Assembly: GCF_022179725.1 (NCBI RefSeq)
Contig: NZ_BPRC01000026.1
Coordinates: 1 to 58,648, forward strand
Length of the DNA: 58,648 nucleotides
Reading direction: 5' to 3'
DNA from: Methylorubrum aminovorans
GTDB lineage: Bacteria > Pseudomonadota > Alphaproteobacteria > Rhizobiales > Beijerinckiaceae
Positions 26,858 through 36,104 of this stretch are shown here, one piece after another (the stretch's first letter is position 1; every line of letters begins with the position of its first letter). The notes under the pieces were generated by a model. It searched no databases. It was not told where the DNA came from and saw only the letters and a list, made by a program, of their open reading frames with translations. A program made the position numbers and the translations under genes.

Positions 26858-29800
26858 ATGATCAGTCGCATCCTCGATTTCTCCGTCCACCAGCGCTGGC
26901 TGGTGGTGCTCCTGTCGGTCCTGGCCGCCGGGTTCGGCGTCTACTCGCTGACCAAGCTGCCCATCGACGCGGTCCCCGACATCACCAACAACCAGGTGCA
27001 GATCAACACGGTCGCCCCCTCCTACTCACCGGTCGACATCGAGAAGCAGGTCACCTACCCGGTCGAGACCGCGCTGGCCGGCATCAAGGGGCTGGAATAC
27101 ACCCGCTCGCTCTCGCGCAACGGCTTCTCGCAGGTCACCGCCGTCTTCGCGGAGAAGCTCGACATCTACTTCGCCCGGCAGCAGGTCGCCGAGCGCCTCA
27201 ACCAGGTGAAGGCCGACCTTCCGCCCGGGGCAGAGCCGCAGATGGGCCCGGTCTCGACGGGGCTCGGCGAAATCTACATGTGGACGGTGAACTACAAGAA
27301 ACCTGGCGAGGGCGCGCCGGTCCTCGACGGCAAGCCCGGTTGGCAATCCGACGGCAGCTACCTGACGCCGGAGGGCCAGCGGCTCACGACCGAGATCGAA
27401 AGATCGGCTTATCTCCGTACGATCCAGGATTGGATCATCCGCCTTCAGATCAAGACCGTGCCGGGCGTCGCCGGCGTCGACGGCATCGGCGGCTACGAGA
27501 AGCAGTACCACGTCCAGCCGGACCCGGCGAAGCTCACCGCCCTCGACCTCTCATTCGGCGACGTCGCCCGCGCCTTGGAGGCCAACAACGCCAACCAGGG
27601 CGCGCGCTACCTGGAGGACAACGGCGAGGGCTACGTCGTGCGCGCGGCCGGGCGCCTGGAGAGCATGGACGAGATCACCAACGTCGTCGTCACCACCCGC
27701 GGCGGCGTGCCGGTGCGGATCAAGGACATCGCCGAGGTCCGGATCGGGCGCGACCTGCGCACCGGCTCCGGCAGCGAGAACGGCCGGGAGGTCGTCGTCG
27801 GCACCGCCCTGATGCTGATCGGCGAGAACAGCCGCACGGTCGCGGCGGCGGTCGACGCCAAGATGAACGAGATCCGCAAGTCGCTGCCACCCGGCGTCGA
27901 GGTCCAGACGGTGCTCAACCGCACGCTGCTAGTCGAGGCCACCATCAAGACCGTAGCCCGGAACCTGGCCGAGGGCGCGGCCCTGGTGATCGTCATCCTG
28001 TTCCTGCTGCTCGGCAACATCCGCGCCGCCATCATCACGGCCCTGGTCATCCCGGTCGCCATGCTGATGACGATGACCGGCATGGTCGAGGCGAAGATCT
28101 CAGCCAACCTGATGAGCCTCGGGGCCCTCGACTTCGGCCTCATCGTCGACGGGGCGGTCATCATCACCGAGAACGCTCTGCGTCATCTCGCCGAGAAGCA
28201 GCACGGTCTCGGGCGAGGGCTCGACCTGGAGGAGCGGCTGGCCACGGTACGGGCCTCGGCCGAGGAGATGATCAAGCCGTCGCTGTTCGGGCAGGCAATC
28301 ATCATCCTGGTCTACGTGCCGCTCCTCACCTTCACAGGAGTCGAGGGCAAGATGTTCGAGCCGATGGCGCTCACCGTCATCATCGCGCTGGTCGCAGCCT
28401 TCGTCCTTTCGCTCACCTTCGTGCCGGCGATGATCGCCATCGTCATCACCGGAAAGGTGACGGAGAAGGACAACTTCATCATCCGTAGCTTCAAGGCGGC
28501 TTACAGGCCTGCACTCGCGGGCGCCGTGAAGACACCGCTGGTGTTCATCGCGGCCTCGCTGCTGCTGCTGGCCGGGGCCGGCCTGCTCTTCACCCGGCTC
28601 GGCGCCGAGTTCATTCCGACGCTCGACGAGAAGAGCATCGCCATGAACGCGCTGCGCATCCCCTCGGCCTCGCTGTCGCAGTCGCAGGCGATGCAGCTCA
28701 GGATCGAGCAGGCGGTCAGCAAGTTCCCGCAGGTGGCCTACGTTTTCTCGAAGACGGGTACGGCCGAGGTCGCGTCCGATCCGATGCCGCAGAACTCCTC
28801 GGACACCTTCGTGATCCTCAAACCCCAGGAGGACTGGCCCGACCCGGAGTTGTCCAAGGCCGAGCTCCAGGAGCAGATCGAGAAAGCCGCCGGCGAACTC
28901 GCCGGGAACGTGTTCGAATTTTCCCAGCCGATTCAGCTGCGCTTCAATGAACTCTTGGCCGGCACGCGCGGCGATCTCGCGGTGAAGGTGTTCGGCGAAG
29001 AGTTCGAGCCGATGCTCAAGGTGGCCAACCAGATCGCGGCCATCCTGAAGGGGACGGCCGGCGCCGAGGACGTGAAAGTCGAGCAGACGCAGGGCCTGCC
29101 CTTCCTGGAGATCAAGATCAACAAGGCGGAAGCGGCGCGGCTGGGCCTGAGCACCGGCGCCATCCAGGAGGTCATCGGGGCGGCCATCGGCGGGCGGGAT
29201 GCCGGCGTTGTGTTCGAGGGTGACCGGCGCTTCCCCATCGTCGTACGCCTCACCGACAAGGTGCGGGAGGACCGGGAGGAGCTCGAGAACCTGCCCGTCG
29301 CGCTCCCGCCGGGTCCGAGTGGGCGTGCCGCGTCAGTGCTGCTGAAGCAGGTCGCGAGCTTTTCCGTCACGGAAGGGCCGAACCAGATCTCGCGCGAGAA
29401 CGGCAAGCGCCGGGTCGTCGTGACCGCGAACGTCCGCGGGCGCGACATCGGCTCGCTCGTCGCCGAGGCGCAGGCCAAGGTTGCGACCCAGGTGCAGCTA
29501 CCCTCGGGCTACTACGTGGCGTGGGGCGGGCAGTTCGAGAACCTCGCCTCGGCCCGGCAGCGTCTGATGATCGTGGTGCCGGTCTGCTTCTTCCTGATCT
29601 TCCTGCTGCTGTACTCGGCGCTCGGCTCGCCCCGGGACGCGCTCCTCGTGTTCAGCGCGGTGCCGCTGGCGCTGACCGGCGGCATCGCGGCCCTGTGGCT
29701 GCGGGGTATGCCATTCTCGGTTCCGGCCGCGGTGGGGTTTATCGCTCTGTCGGGCGTGGCGGTGCTGAACGGCCTCGTCATGCTGACCTTCATCAAGCAG

Positions 29801-30115
29801 CTGATCCAAGAGGGCCGGCCGAAGCGCGAGGCGATCCTGGAGGGCGCCATGACCCGGTTGCGGCCGGTCGCGATGACCGCGCTGGTGGCCTCGCTCGGCT
29901 TCGTGCCGATGGCCTTGGCTACCGAGACAGGCGCGGAGGTGCAGCGCCCGCTCGCCACCGTGGTCATCGGCGGTCTGATCAGCGCGACCCTATTGACGCT
30001 TATCGTGCTGCCGGCCCTCTACGCGCGCTTCGGCGGCCAGGAGACCCCGAAGTCTTCCGTGAAGGAGGCGACCAGAGATCGCGCCTATCCGCCGCTCAGG
30101 CCGGCCGCGGAGTGA
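26858..30115 (+). CDS. czcA: Heavy-metal RND efflux pump, CzcA family
   Basis: 1085 residues, full length. It has the HME-RND start (VYSLTKLPIDAVPDITNNQV) and the helix 4 signature DFGLIVDGAVIITEN near residue 425, typical of Co/Zn/Cd pumps; Cu/Ag pumps carry a different form. Twelve membrane helices and two periplasmic loops complete the trimeric antiporter. Only the metal class can be inferred; the exact ion cannot. It follows czcB in one operon and overlaps no gene. Confidence 0.9.
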   Translation: MISRILDFSVHQRWLVVLLSVLAAGFGVYSLTKLPIDAVPDITNNQVQINTVAPSYSPVDIEKQVTYPVETALAGIKGLEYTRSLSRNGFSQVTAVFAEKLDIYFARQQVAERLNQVKADLPPGAEPQMGPVSTGLGEIYMWTVNYKKPGEGAPVLDGKPGWQSDGSYLTPEGQRLTTEIERSAYLRTIQDWIIRLQIKTVPGVAGVDGIGGYEKQYHVQPDPAKLTALDLSFGDVARALEANNANQGARYLEDNGEGYVVRAAGRLESMDEITNVVVTTRGGVPVRIKDIAEVRIGRDLRTGSGSENGREVVVGTALMLIGENSRTVAAAVDAKMNEIRKSLPPGVEVQTVLNRTLLVEATIKTVARNLAEGAALVIVILFLLLGNIRAAIITALVIPVAMLMTMTGMVEAKISANLMSLGALDFGLIVDGAVIITENALRHLAEKQHGLGRGLDLEERLATVRASAEEMIKPSLFGQAIIILVYVPLLTFTGVEGKMFEPMALTVIIALVAAFVLSLTFVPAMIAIVITGKVTEKDNFIIRSFKAAYRPALAGAVKTPLVFIAASLLLLAGAGLLFTRLGAEFIPTLDEKSIAMNALRIPSASLSQSQAMQLRIEQAVSKFPQVAYVFSKTGTAEVASDPMPQNSSDTFVILKPQEDWPDPELSKAELQEQIEKAAGELAGNVFEFSQPIQLRFNELLAGTRGDLAVKVFGEEFEPMLKVANQIAAILKGTAGAEDVKVEQTQGLPFLEIKINKAEAARLGLSTGAIQEVIGAAIGGRDAGVVFEGDRRFPIVVRLTDKVREDREELENLPVALPPGPSGRAASVLLKQVASFSVTEGPNQISRENGKRRVVVTANVRGRDIGSLVAEAQAKVATQVQLPSGYYVAWGGQFENLASARQRLMIVVPVCFFLIFLLLYSALGSPRDALLVFSAVPLALTGGIAALWLRGMPFSVPAAVGFIALSGVAVLNGLVMLTFIKQLIQEGRPKREAILEGAMTRLRPVAMTALVASLGFVPMALATETGAEVQRPLATVVIGGLISATLLTLIVLPALYARFGGQETPKSSVKEATRDRAYPPLRPAAE

Positions 30116-30122
30116 GGCGATC

Positions 30123-30746
30123 ATGTCCCCTCAGAAGCCCCTACGTCTTGGGCGAAGTCACAGATCCGGTCCGGACCGTACCGCATCAGAAGGCCGGGCG
30201 GGTTCGAGAGGGATCCGCCCCGTCCTCGCGATGGCACTGCTCTGGATGAGCAGCACAGCCTTCACGCAGGCCTCGGAGGCTCCGTTCGGGTTGTCCTGGG
30301 GGCCCGTGACGACGGTGCCGAAGCCGTCGATGGCCGATCGGGAGGCCAACATCACGGCCCTGTTCTACGTCCACGGGCAGCCGCCGGCATCCGGGCCGGA
30401 CACGCAGCAGGTCGTGCTCGAGGTCTGCCAGGACGAGGGCCTGCAGCAGGTCATCTGGGTCAGCCAAGACTTCCCGGAAGCCGAACTCTCCGCACGCTAC
30501 GAGCCCATCTACCAGGAAGGAGTCCGGCGCCACGGCGAACCCGTCAAGGATAGTAGACCGGAGACTGTGGTCTGGCCTGAGGGACACACGCTCCTGGCTG
30601 TTCGTTCCGTCGAAGGCGGCCGCAAGCGGCTGATCATGATCGCCACCGGCGATCAGTACGAGAAATGCTCCGCGGCGCACGAAGCCGGCGCGGGCCATCC
30701 TGCCACCGTCCACACCTCCGCCTTGCTAGAGGCGACGACCCCATGA
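30123..30746 (+). CDS. Hypothetical exported protein downstream of czcA
   Basis: 207 residues; GAGTGAGG seven bases before the ATG and only seven bases after czcA, so in the operon. A basic N-terminal stretch precedes a hydrophobic segment (PVLAMALLWMSSTAF). The body (APFGLSWGPVTTVPKPSMAD, ALFYVHGQPPASGPDTQQVV) has the look of a periplasmic alpha/beta protein with two cysteines. No family recognised. Its place suggests an accessory to metal efflux. Confidence 0.6.
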   Translation: MSPQKPLRLGRSHRSGPDRTASEGRAGSRGIRPVLAMALLWMSSTAFTQASEAPFGLSWGPVTTVPKPSMADREANITALFYVHGQPPASGPDTQQVVLEVCQDEGLQQVIWVSQDFPEAELSARYEPIYQEGVRRHGEPVKDSRPETVVWPEGHTLLAVRSVEGGRKRLIMIATGDQYEKCSAAHEAGAGHPATVHTSALLEATTP

Positions 30747-31422
30747 TGCCTATGCCGCCTTGCCGAACCGGTTCGCGTGCCCGGAGTTCGCAGAGGGAGG
30801 ACGATTGCCACCTCCAGAGCGCGTTGCTCGTGCCTGACGGGCTGCCGGTGGGGCATCGGCCCGTTGCCATGGGATTGGCCACGCTGATGGCGATCGGGCA
30901 GCGGCCGTCTGCGTTCGGGCCAAGACGCTGGAGAGCGCTCGCGCGGGTCTACGGTGTCAATCCGCAGGCCAATACGGGCCGCGCGGGTGTGTGGACGACC
31001 GACGTGACCGGGGCCTGGGTGCGGGCAGGCTACCGCCCGACCGTGGCCGTCCAGGCCGGCACAGGGGTTTCATCGGCGGAAAGAACCTGGCCGGCAGGAG
31101 CTTGAGGCAGACCACACGTCCGAGTGGGGCGGGGCTCACCGTAAACCAAACCTGTTCAACGATGTCCAGATCGGGAACAGCAGCCGGCGCGCGGAGGCAA
31201 ACGTGCTCAGCCAGCGCGAGACCCTGCGCTTCACGGAGCTGACCACGCCGTTCAACGCGGTACAGGCTTATCCGATCAGGTCAAGGATCTCTGGACGGCG
31301 TGCGACCGGCGGATGACTGCTGAGGAGCAGAGCAAGGTAATGCAGGCCAAGGTCAAGAGGCTGGTCTCGGACGCCGGCGTTGAAATCTGTTCCGATAGAG
31401 TGTCCTTCTCTGACCGACGGGA
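30747..31422 (+). other. Degenerate stretch with remnants of unidentified coding sequence
   Basis: An open frame (30743-31105) reads MGLATLMAIGQRPSAFGPRR and WRALARVYGVNPQANTGRAG but resembles nothing known to me. From about 31150 a second remnant reads FNDVQIGNSSRRAEANVLSQ, shifts frame near 31270 and continues LSDQVKDLWTACDRRMTAEE. These look like decayed genes. No promoter or RNA gene is supported. Confidence 0.35.
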
Positions 31423-32151
31423 ATGCTGAAGGTGCAGGCCGGCAAGAGCACGACAGGCTTCTTGTATGCCAAGAGCCAAACCGATCTCATACACACCGAG
31501 GTGCCGGCCAGCTGGCAAGTCCGCGGCCGCTGGCTCTCGGGGGCTTTCCGCATGCTGGTCGATGCCTGCCTTCTGGATGACCCAAAATGGTATGCCCCAC
31601 TTTCGGAGGCACTCGTACCAAGGCCCGGCGAATGCATTCTCGACTGTGGCCCCGGAAGTGCTTTGCGCGCATTGTATTATGCGGACCGCTTCCCGGACGC
31701 CGAATTCACTGCGGTCGAGTTCAACCGGCGCCGGATCGCGAAAGCGTTCAAGCGCGCATCGAGCATGAACTTACCCAACTACAAAGCCATGACGTTCGAT
31801 GATGCGAGAAGAACGCCATTCAGTGCAGGTCAGTTCGACAAGGCCATGTTGGTTCTCAATTTGCATGGTCTTTCACCGGAAGACAAAGTCAAGAATTTGC
31901 GAGAGCTTCGTCGGATCGTTCGATGGGGCGGCATCGCCTTAGCGGCGGACATCGACCGACCGAAGGCCTCGCGAGAAGATGTGATCTTGCGAATTACCCA
32001 GCTGCTCTATGGCGCGGAGGCGACCAAATCCCATACGTCGGGGACATGGCCGAAGTTCCTGTCGGAAGCGGGCTTTACGGGCGCACGCCGCTTATCGGAG
32101 CATCCCATCTGGATCGGCCGAATGGCCCTGGTCCGCAGCCGGAAGCAGTGA
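31423..32151 (+). CDS. SAM-dependent methyltransferase-like protein
   Basis: 242 residues. Residues 70-80 (ECILDCGPGSA) correspond to the glycine-rich motif I of class I methyltransferases, followed by FTAVEFNRRRIAKAF (motif with acidic residue binding the ribose) and later FDKAMLVLNLHGLSPEDKVK and LRELRRIVRWGGIALAADID, the usual post-I and strand motifs. The substrate is unknown. Codon use is somewhat less GC-rich than its neighbours. Confidence 0.7.
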   Translation: MLKVQAGKSTTGFLYAKSQTDLIHTEVPASWQVRGRWLSGAFRMLVDACLLDDPKWYAPLSEALVPRPGECILDCGPGSALRALYYADRFPDAEFTAVEFNRRRIAKAFKRASSMNLPNYKAMTFDDARRTPFSAGQFDKAMLVLNLHGLSPEDKVKNLRELRRIVRWGGIALAADIDRPKASREDVILRITQLLYGAEATKSHTSGTWPKFLSEAGFTGARRLSEHPIWIGRMALVRSRKQ

Positions 32152-32358
32152 GATCATGCAGTCGAGCGGGTGAACGCTTTGAAGGGACATCGTGAAAGTT
32201 CAATTATGGCTGGAAGGTAAGCTCTGGTTTCACTTGGTTGCCTCTCGACAATAAGCCTGACTCGCATCACGCACTCGATTGCTGCGTTCATCGCGCAAGT
32301 TCATCCGCTGATTATTCCGAAAGGCTCATTCAGATTTGTGGGAAATAACAAATGATTA

Positions 32359-32745
32359 TCAGGAACCCTTCAGACTCAACATCAACATACGGTCGAATGC
32401 CTTCGTGATCGCCATGTTCAAGGAATTGTCTCGGCTGACCTCGCCGGCATTGAGCATTTCCTGCTCGAGACTGACGGAGCTTGAGGTCGAAAGCGCATCC
32501 CAGGTATTGGAAGCCGTGATCTTTGTTGCGCTAAATGGTGGACCTGCTGCGTTCAGGTGGCCGCTTGCTGTCGTCGACAGGCTAGCCGTAGCCGTGCGTG
32601 CCATGACTTCGGCGAAGGGCAGGACGTCGCGCGCTTTGTAATCCGGTGTATTCGCGTTGGCGACATTGCCGGCGATCATGGACTGACGAACCGCAAGGTA
32701 GCGAGCCTGCTGCGACATAAGATCAAAGAGATAGACGCCTGTCAC
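32359..32745 (-). CDS. flgB: Flagellar basal-body rod protein FlgB
   Basis: 128 residues from a GTG with GGAG six bases upstream; a longer reading to 32778 lacks a ribosome site. The rod signature MSQQARYLAVRQSMIAGNVA and NANTPDYKARDVLPF is complete, and the C-terminal helix (NSLNMAITKAFDRMLMLSLK) is present. FlgB builds the proximal rod with FlgC. It stands alone here with no fliE or other flagellar genes nearby. Confidence 0.88.
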   Translation of the reverse strand: MTGVYLFDLMSQQARYLAVRQSMIAGNVANANTPDYKARDVLPFAEVMARTATASLSTTASGHLNAAGPPFSATKITASNTWDALSTSSSVSLEQEMLNAGEVSRDNSLNMAITKAFDRMLMLSLKGS

Positions 32746-32863
32746 TTCAAACTCCAATCCGCATTTCAGGAAACTCAAGGCCTATCAGTGCAGCCTTGTC
32801 CGAAGCTGGCGAATCTTGGTGCAAGTGGCAGCCCTGGTAGAGTTGCTGATGCGCTTTGAAGCC

Positions 32864-33265
32864 TGTGTAGGGCGGTGACAAAACCATCCACTGGAGCGTC
32901 GGCGTGGTGCTGATGCGGGCGGCGCAAAAGCCGGCCAGTGGAGAAGCTTCTCTTTCGAGAGGAGCTGGGGATGTTTGCCGCGGAAGTCTATGCGGCCGTT
33001 CGGCAGTTCGTGTTCATCGAGGGCAACTCTCAGCGTGAGGCGGCTCGCGTATTCGGGCTGAGCCGGGAGACGATCGCCAAGATGTGCCGGTTCTCCCTGC
33101 CGCCGGGCTACACGCGCGCGAAGCCGGTCGAGAAGCCGAAGCTCGGGCCTCTTCTGCCGGTGATTGCGGCGATCTTGGAAACGGACCGGAGCACGCCGGT
33201 CAAGCAGCGGCACACGGCCAAACGGATCTTCGAGCGTCTGCGCGACGAGCACGGCTTTGCCGGCG
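32864..33265 (+). mobile_element. Left end of an IS21-family element
   Basis: Begins with TGTGTAGGGCGGTGACAAAA and related short repeats (ACTGGAG, CAGTGGAG) typical of IS21 ends, followed by the start of istA. It is cut at 33266 by an IS3 element and does not resume. Confidence 0.6.
32971..33265 (+). pseudogene. istA: IS21 transposase IstA, N-terminal fragment
   Basis: About 98 residues from an ATG with GAGGAGCTGGGG upstream: FAAEVYAAVRQFVFIEGNSQ, then EAARVFGLSRETIAKMCRFS (helix-turn-helix), then KQRHTAKRIFERLRDEHGFA. It stops where the IS3 element was inserted, before the catalytic DDE domain, and ends in about five foreign residues. Confidence 0.88.
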
Positions 33266-33315
33266 TGAGTGCGAGTTTTCCGGTTGTGTGAGCCCCTGAT
33301 GGGAGGAGCAGAGCC

Positions 33316-33582
33316 GTGAAGAAGAGCAGGTTCACCGAGGAGCAGATCGCCTTCGCGCTGAAGCAGGCCGAGACGGGGACACCGGTCGCGGAGGTGCTGC
33401 GCCGGATGGGCATCTCCGAACAGACGTTTTACCGCTGGAAGAAGCTCTACGGCGGCTTGGGCACAGGCGAGCTGCGGCGGCTGAAGCAGCTTGAGGACGA
33501 GAACCGCAAGCTCAAGCAGCTGGTTGCCGATCTGAGCCTCGACAAGCACATCCTGCAGGACGTGCTCGCAAAAAAGCTCTGA
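33316..33582 (+). CDS. IS3-family transposase OrfA
   Basis: 88 residues: KKSRFTEEQIAFALKQAETG and MGISEQTFYRWKKLYGG form the DNA-binding helix-turn-helix, RRLKQLEDENRKLKQLVADL the coiled coil. A run of six A (33570-33575) near the stop is the likely -1 frameshift site into orfB. Close relative of the orfA at 20153-20419. Confidence 0.92.
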   Translation: MKKSRFTEEQIAFALKQAETGTPVAEVLRRMGISEQTFYRWKKLYGGLGTGELRRLKQLEDENRKLKQLVADLSLDKHILQDVLAKKL

Positions 33583-33605
33583 CGCCTGCTCGGCGACGCG
33601 AGCTC

Positions 33606-34415
33606 GTGCACCAGGTTCAGGAGGCGCACGGGGTGAGCGAGCGGCGCGGCTGCGCCGCGCTCGGCGTCGGCCGGTCGAGCATCCGCTACCGCTCGACCAA
33701 GCCCGATCAGGCACCGCTGCGGATGCGCATCTGTGATCTGGCCAAGAGCCGGGTGCGCTACGGCTACTTCCGAATCTACATCCTGCTGCGCCGGGAGGGT
33801 TGGCGGGTGAATCACAAGAGGGTCCACCGTCTCTACCGGGATGAGGGGCTGAGCCTGCGGCTCAAGCGACCGCGCCGGCACGTCAGCGCGGCACACCGTG
33901 AGCGTCAGCCTGCTGCGCTCCAGCCGAACGAACGCTGGTCGATGGACTTCGTCTCCGACGCGCTGTTCGACGGCCGCCGGCTGCGGGCCCTGACGGTCGT
34001 CGATGCGTTCACGCGCGAGGCTCTAGCGATCGAGGTCGACCAGGGCATCAAAGGCGAACAGGTCGTGGCTGTCGTCGGCCGCTTGGCGCTGCTGCGCGGA
34101 GCACCGTACGCGATTCAGGTCGATAACGGGCCTGAGTTCGTCTCGAAAGCCCTCGACCGCTGGGCCTACGAGAACGGTGTCACGTTGGACTTCTCGCGCC
34201 CTGGCAAGCCGACCGACAACGCACTGGTCGAGTCGTTCAACGGCCGCCTGCGCGACGAGTGCCTGAACGCGAACTGGTTCTTGTCGTTGGCCGACGCGAG
34301 GAGCAAGATCGAGGCGTGGCGGCGGCACTACAACGAGAGCCGTCCTCACACCGCCCTGGGGTGGCGAACGCCCCAGGAATTTGCCCTGGCGGCGGCCCTG
34401 CAGCCCGCCGAATGA
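33606..34415 (+). CDS. IS3-family transposase OrfB
   Basis: 269 residues, integrase core complete: ERWSMDFVSDALFDGRRL (Asp), YAIQVDNGPEFVSKALDRW (Asp) and NALVESFNGRLRDECLNANW (Glu). Expressed as an OrfAB fusion in this family. Confidence 0.93.
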   Translation: MHQVQEAHGVSERRGCAALGVGRSSIRYRSTKPDQAPLRMRICDLAKSRVRYGYFRIYILLRREGWRVNHKRVHRLYRDEGLSLRLKRPRRHVSAAHRERQPAALQPNERWSMDFVSDALFDGRRLRALTVVDAFTREALAIEVDQGIKGEQVVAVVGRLALLRGAPYAIQVDNGPEFVSKALDRWAYENGVTLDFSRPGKPTDNALVESFNGRLRDECLNANWFLSLADARSKIEAWRRHYNESRPHTALGWRTPQEFALAAALQPAE

Positions 34416-34463
34416 GACCCGGAGGCTCACCTTTCGGCCGGACCAAGATCCGGGGGACCCTCA

Positions 34464-34527
34464 ACCAACCGTGCACTAACTCTATGCCTGGACCACCCGG
34501 TGGGGGCAGATCACTCATCGTGATCCT
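34464..34527. mobile_element. Right-end remnant of another IS3-type element
   Basis: The stretch ending GGACCACCCGGTGGGGGCAG resembles the right terminus of the deleted IS3 element at 55834-56284, including the CGTGCACTAACT lead-in. No coding sequence of that element remains here. Confidence 0.6.
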
Positions 34528-35121
34528 GAGCGGAGCGGTGGTCCTGGAGGAGCGAAACCTGCCGACTGAAAGCGATATTGCTCCCCTCAAACGCCAATGT
34601 CCGCAACAGGTGCACGCCGCGTGAAAACGCAGACGCGTCGCGCGAGACCCTAGAACAATCTTCCATCTGACAGACATTCCAGCCCACAAGGCGGCCCTTT
34701 GGAGGCTCACAGGACAGCTATTCTGGCACTGCTCGGAACGTCTGACGAAAAACTCTTCTACCGCATCCGGCGATTTCTACGTTTCCACACAGCGACGATC
34801 GAAAGCGGCCAATCCAATCTGTCAGGAAAGAAATCGTTTTCATGACATTCAATAGGCCGTCTGTACATTCTTCATTATAGTTAAAATGGCTATACGATCA
34901 ATACATTAAACACATTTCTAGAAAGAATACAATTTATAATCCATCTGTTCTATAAAATATGACTAGATGTACTAAAGTCAATTTCCATAAATTTTAATAC
35001 ATTCTCGAAATTGAATCGAATAATATTAATTATAATCTATCATACCAAGTATTAACGGAAGGACACAGTTCAGAATGCTTTGAATTTCGGTAAATTTTGA
35101 GGAAAATGCGCAACGATTACC
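34528..35121. other. AT-rich intergenic segment
   Basis: From about 34830 the base composition drops sharply (many A/T runs such as AATAATATTAATTATAATCT), unlike the rest of the plasmid. It lies before two genes of unknown function and may hold their promoter (TATAAT near 35030). The earlier part shows nothing recognisable. Confidence 0.5.
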
Positions 35122-35169
35122 TTGGGCATGCCTTCTATGAAGCTCCAACCGGAAGGAGCACATAGTTCA

Positions 35170-35976
35170 ATGACCTTGGCGCAGCGGATCTATAGAAGCC
35201 GCAACGAATACAAAGGCCGATTTGCCAATAGCATAAACGAAGCCAATAGGCTTATCCCAGAAGCTGGACGATTTCTTGTTGACCAAAGCATAATGAATGC
35301 AGTTCAGCGCATGGAAAAGACTCAATTTTCTGATCTTCTACAAGCCCTCAGCTACGCTCGTCCGCCATTTAGCCCTACATGGATTGAGTGGAACGCACCT
35401 GGTGCGGGCGATATTGGCTACCTCATCGAACAGACAGGGCACGCCCCAGGCTTTGCATTTCGGCAGTATTTACATATACCGCAGCTAGAGCAGAAAGTTG
35501 AATTGCCCATAATCTGTACTCTCGGCCGAATTTTTGTGAGCCAAAGAGGCTATCGATGCGAACATCCGGCTGAGGCTGCCAGTAGCCAAAACAATGCTGA
35601 CTCAGATCCGTATGAGCTCGCGGCGTCGGACCTGATCAGTATGCTCCTCATTATCAACTCGCCTTCGCCAGTTGTGACAGTCGACGAAGCACCCAACACA
35701 GACCGAGTTGATGAGCGCCGCGCGCGCAAGGGTCGTCCTCCCCTCCCTAACCTGCGACGGATCCGTCTAGACGTCGCTCGGTTGCGCCGGATTGATGTCG
35801 AAGAAGGAGTTGCGCAAGCAGACGGCCAACCACGAACAGAGCATTTTGTACGAGGTCATTTTAAATTTCGTAATGGGCGGATGTGGTGGTGGTCACCACA
35901 CATTCGCAACCAAGCTGGCAACAATAAAGAAGTTAAGCCAAAGGAATATCATGTCCTTGACTCTGGTATAAATTAA
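35170..35976 (+). CDS. Hypothetical protein in AT-rich island
   Basis: 268 residues from the ATG at 35170 (AGGAG 13 bases upstream); upstream in-frame starts at 35122, 35128 and 35137 are possible. Early helices (LAQRIYRSRNEYKGRFANSI) are followed by a central mixed domain, a basic linker (RRARKGRPPLPNLRRIRLDV), and a C-terminal EHFVRGHFKFRNGRMWWWSP motif rich in aromatic and basic residues that I associate with proteins of uncertain function in phages and plasmids. Codon use is less GC-rich than the core genes. No enzyme motif recognised. Confidence 0.7.
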   Translation: MTLAQRIYRSRNEYKGRFANSINEANRLIPEAGRFLVDQSIMNAVQRMEKTQFSDLLQALSYARPPFSPTWIEWNAPGAGDIGYLIEQTGHAPGFAFRQYLHIPQLEQKVELPIICTLGRIFVSQRGYRCEHPAEAASSQNNADSDPYELAASDLISMLLIINSPSPVVTVDEAPNTDRVDERRARKGRPPLPNLRRIRLDVARLRRIDVEEGVAQADGQPRTEHFVRGHFKFRNGRMWWWSPHIRNQAGNNKEVKPKEYHVLDSGIN

Positions 35977-36056
35977 AATCAATAGCTTCTATTTCGCATC
36001 TGATTGACATTTGTCAAGCAGATGCAGCTGCGCAACACCTGCCAAACATCGCCATC

Positions 36057-36089
36057 ACAGCCACACAGCCACACAGCCACACAGCCAGA
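36057..36089 (+). repeat. 8-bp tandem repeat before a hypothetical gene
   Basis: Four head-to-tail copies of CACACAGC just upstream of the gene at 36105. A short repeat of this type can vary in number and alter promoter spacing. Confidence 0.6.
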
Positions 36090-36104
36090 ATTAAGCGTGA
36101 GATT

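Larger units (their letters stand above)
33266..34463. mobile_element. IS3-family element (IS407 group)
   Basis: About 1.2 kb with orfA and orfB intact. The left end starts TGAGTGCGAG and the right end, read inward, also starts TGAG, but the inverted repeats match only loosely, so the right boundary is approximate. No target duplication was seen. Confidence 0.7.
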
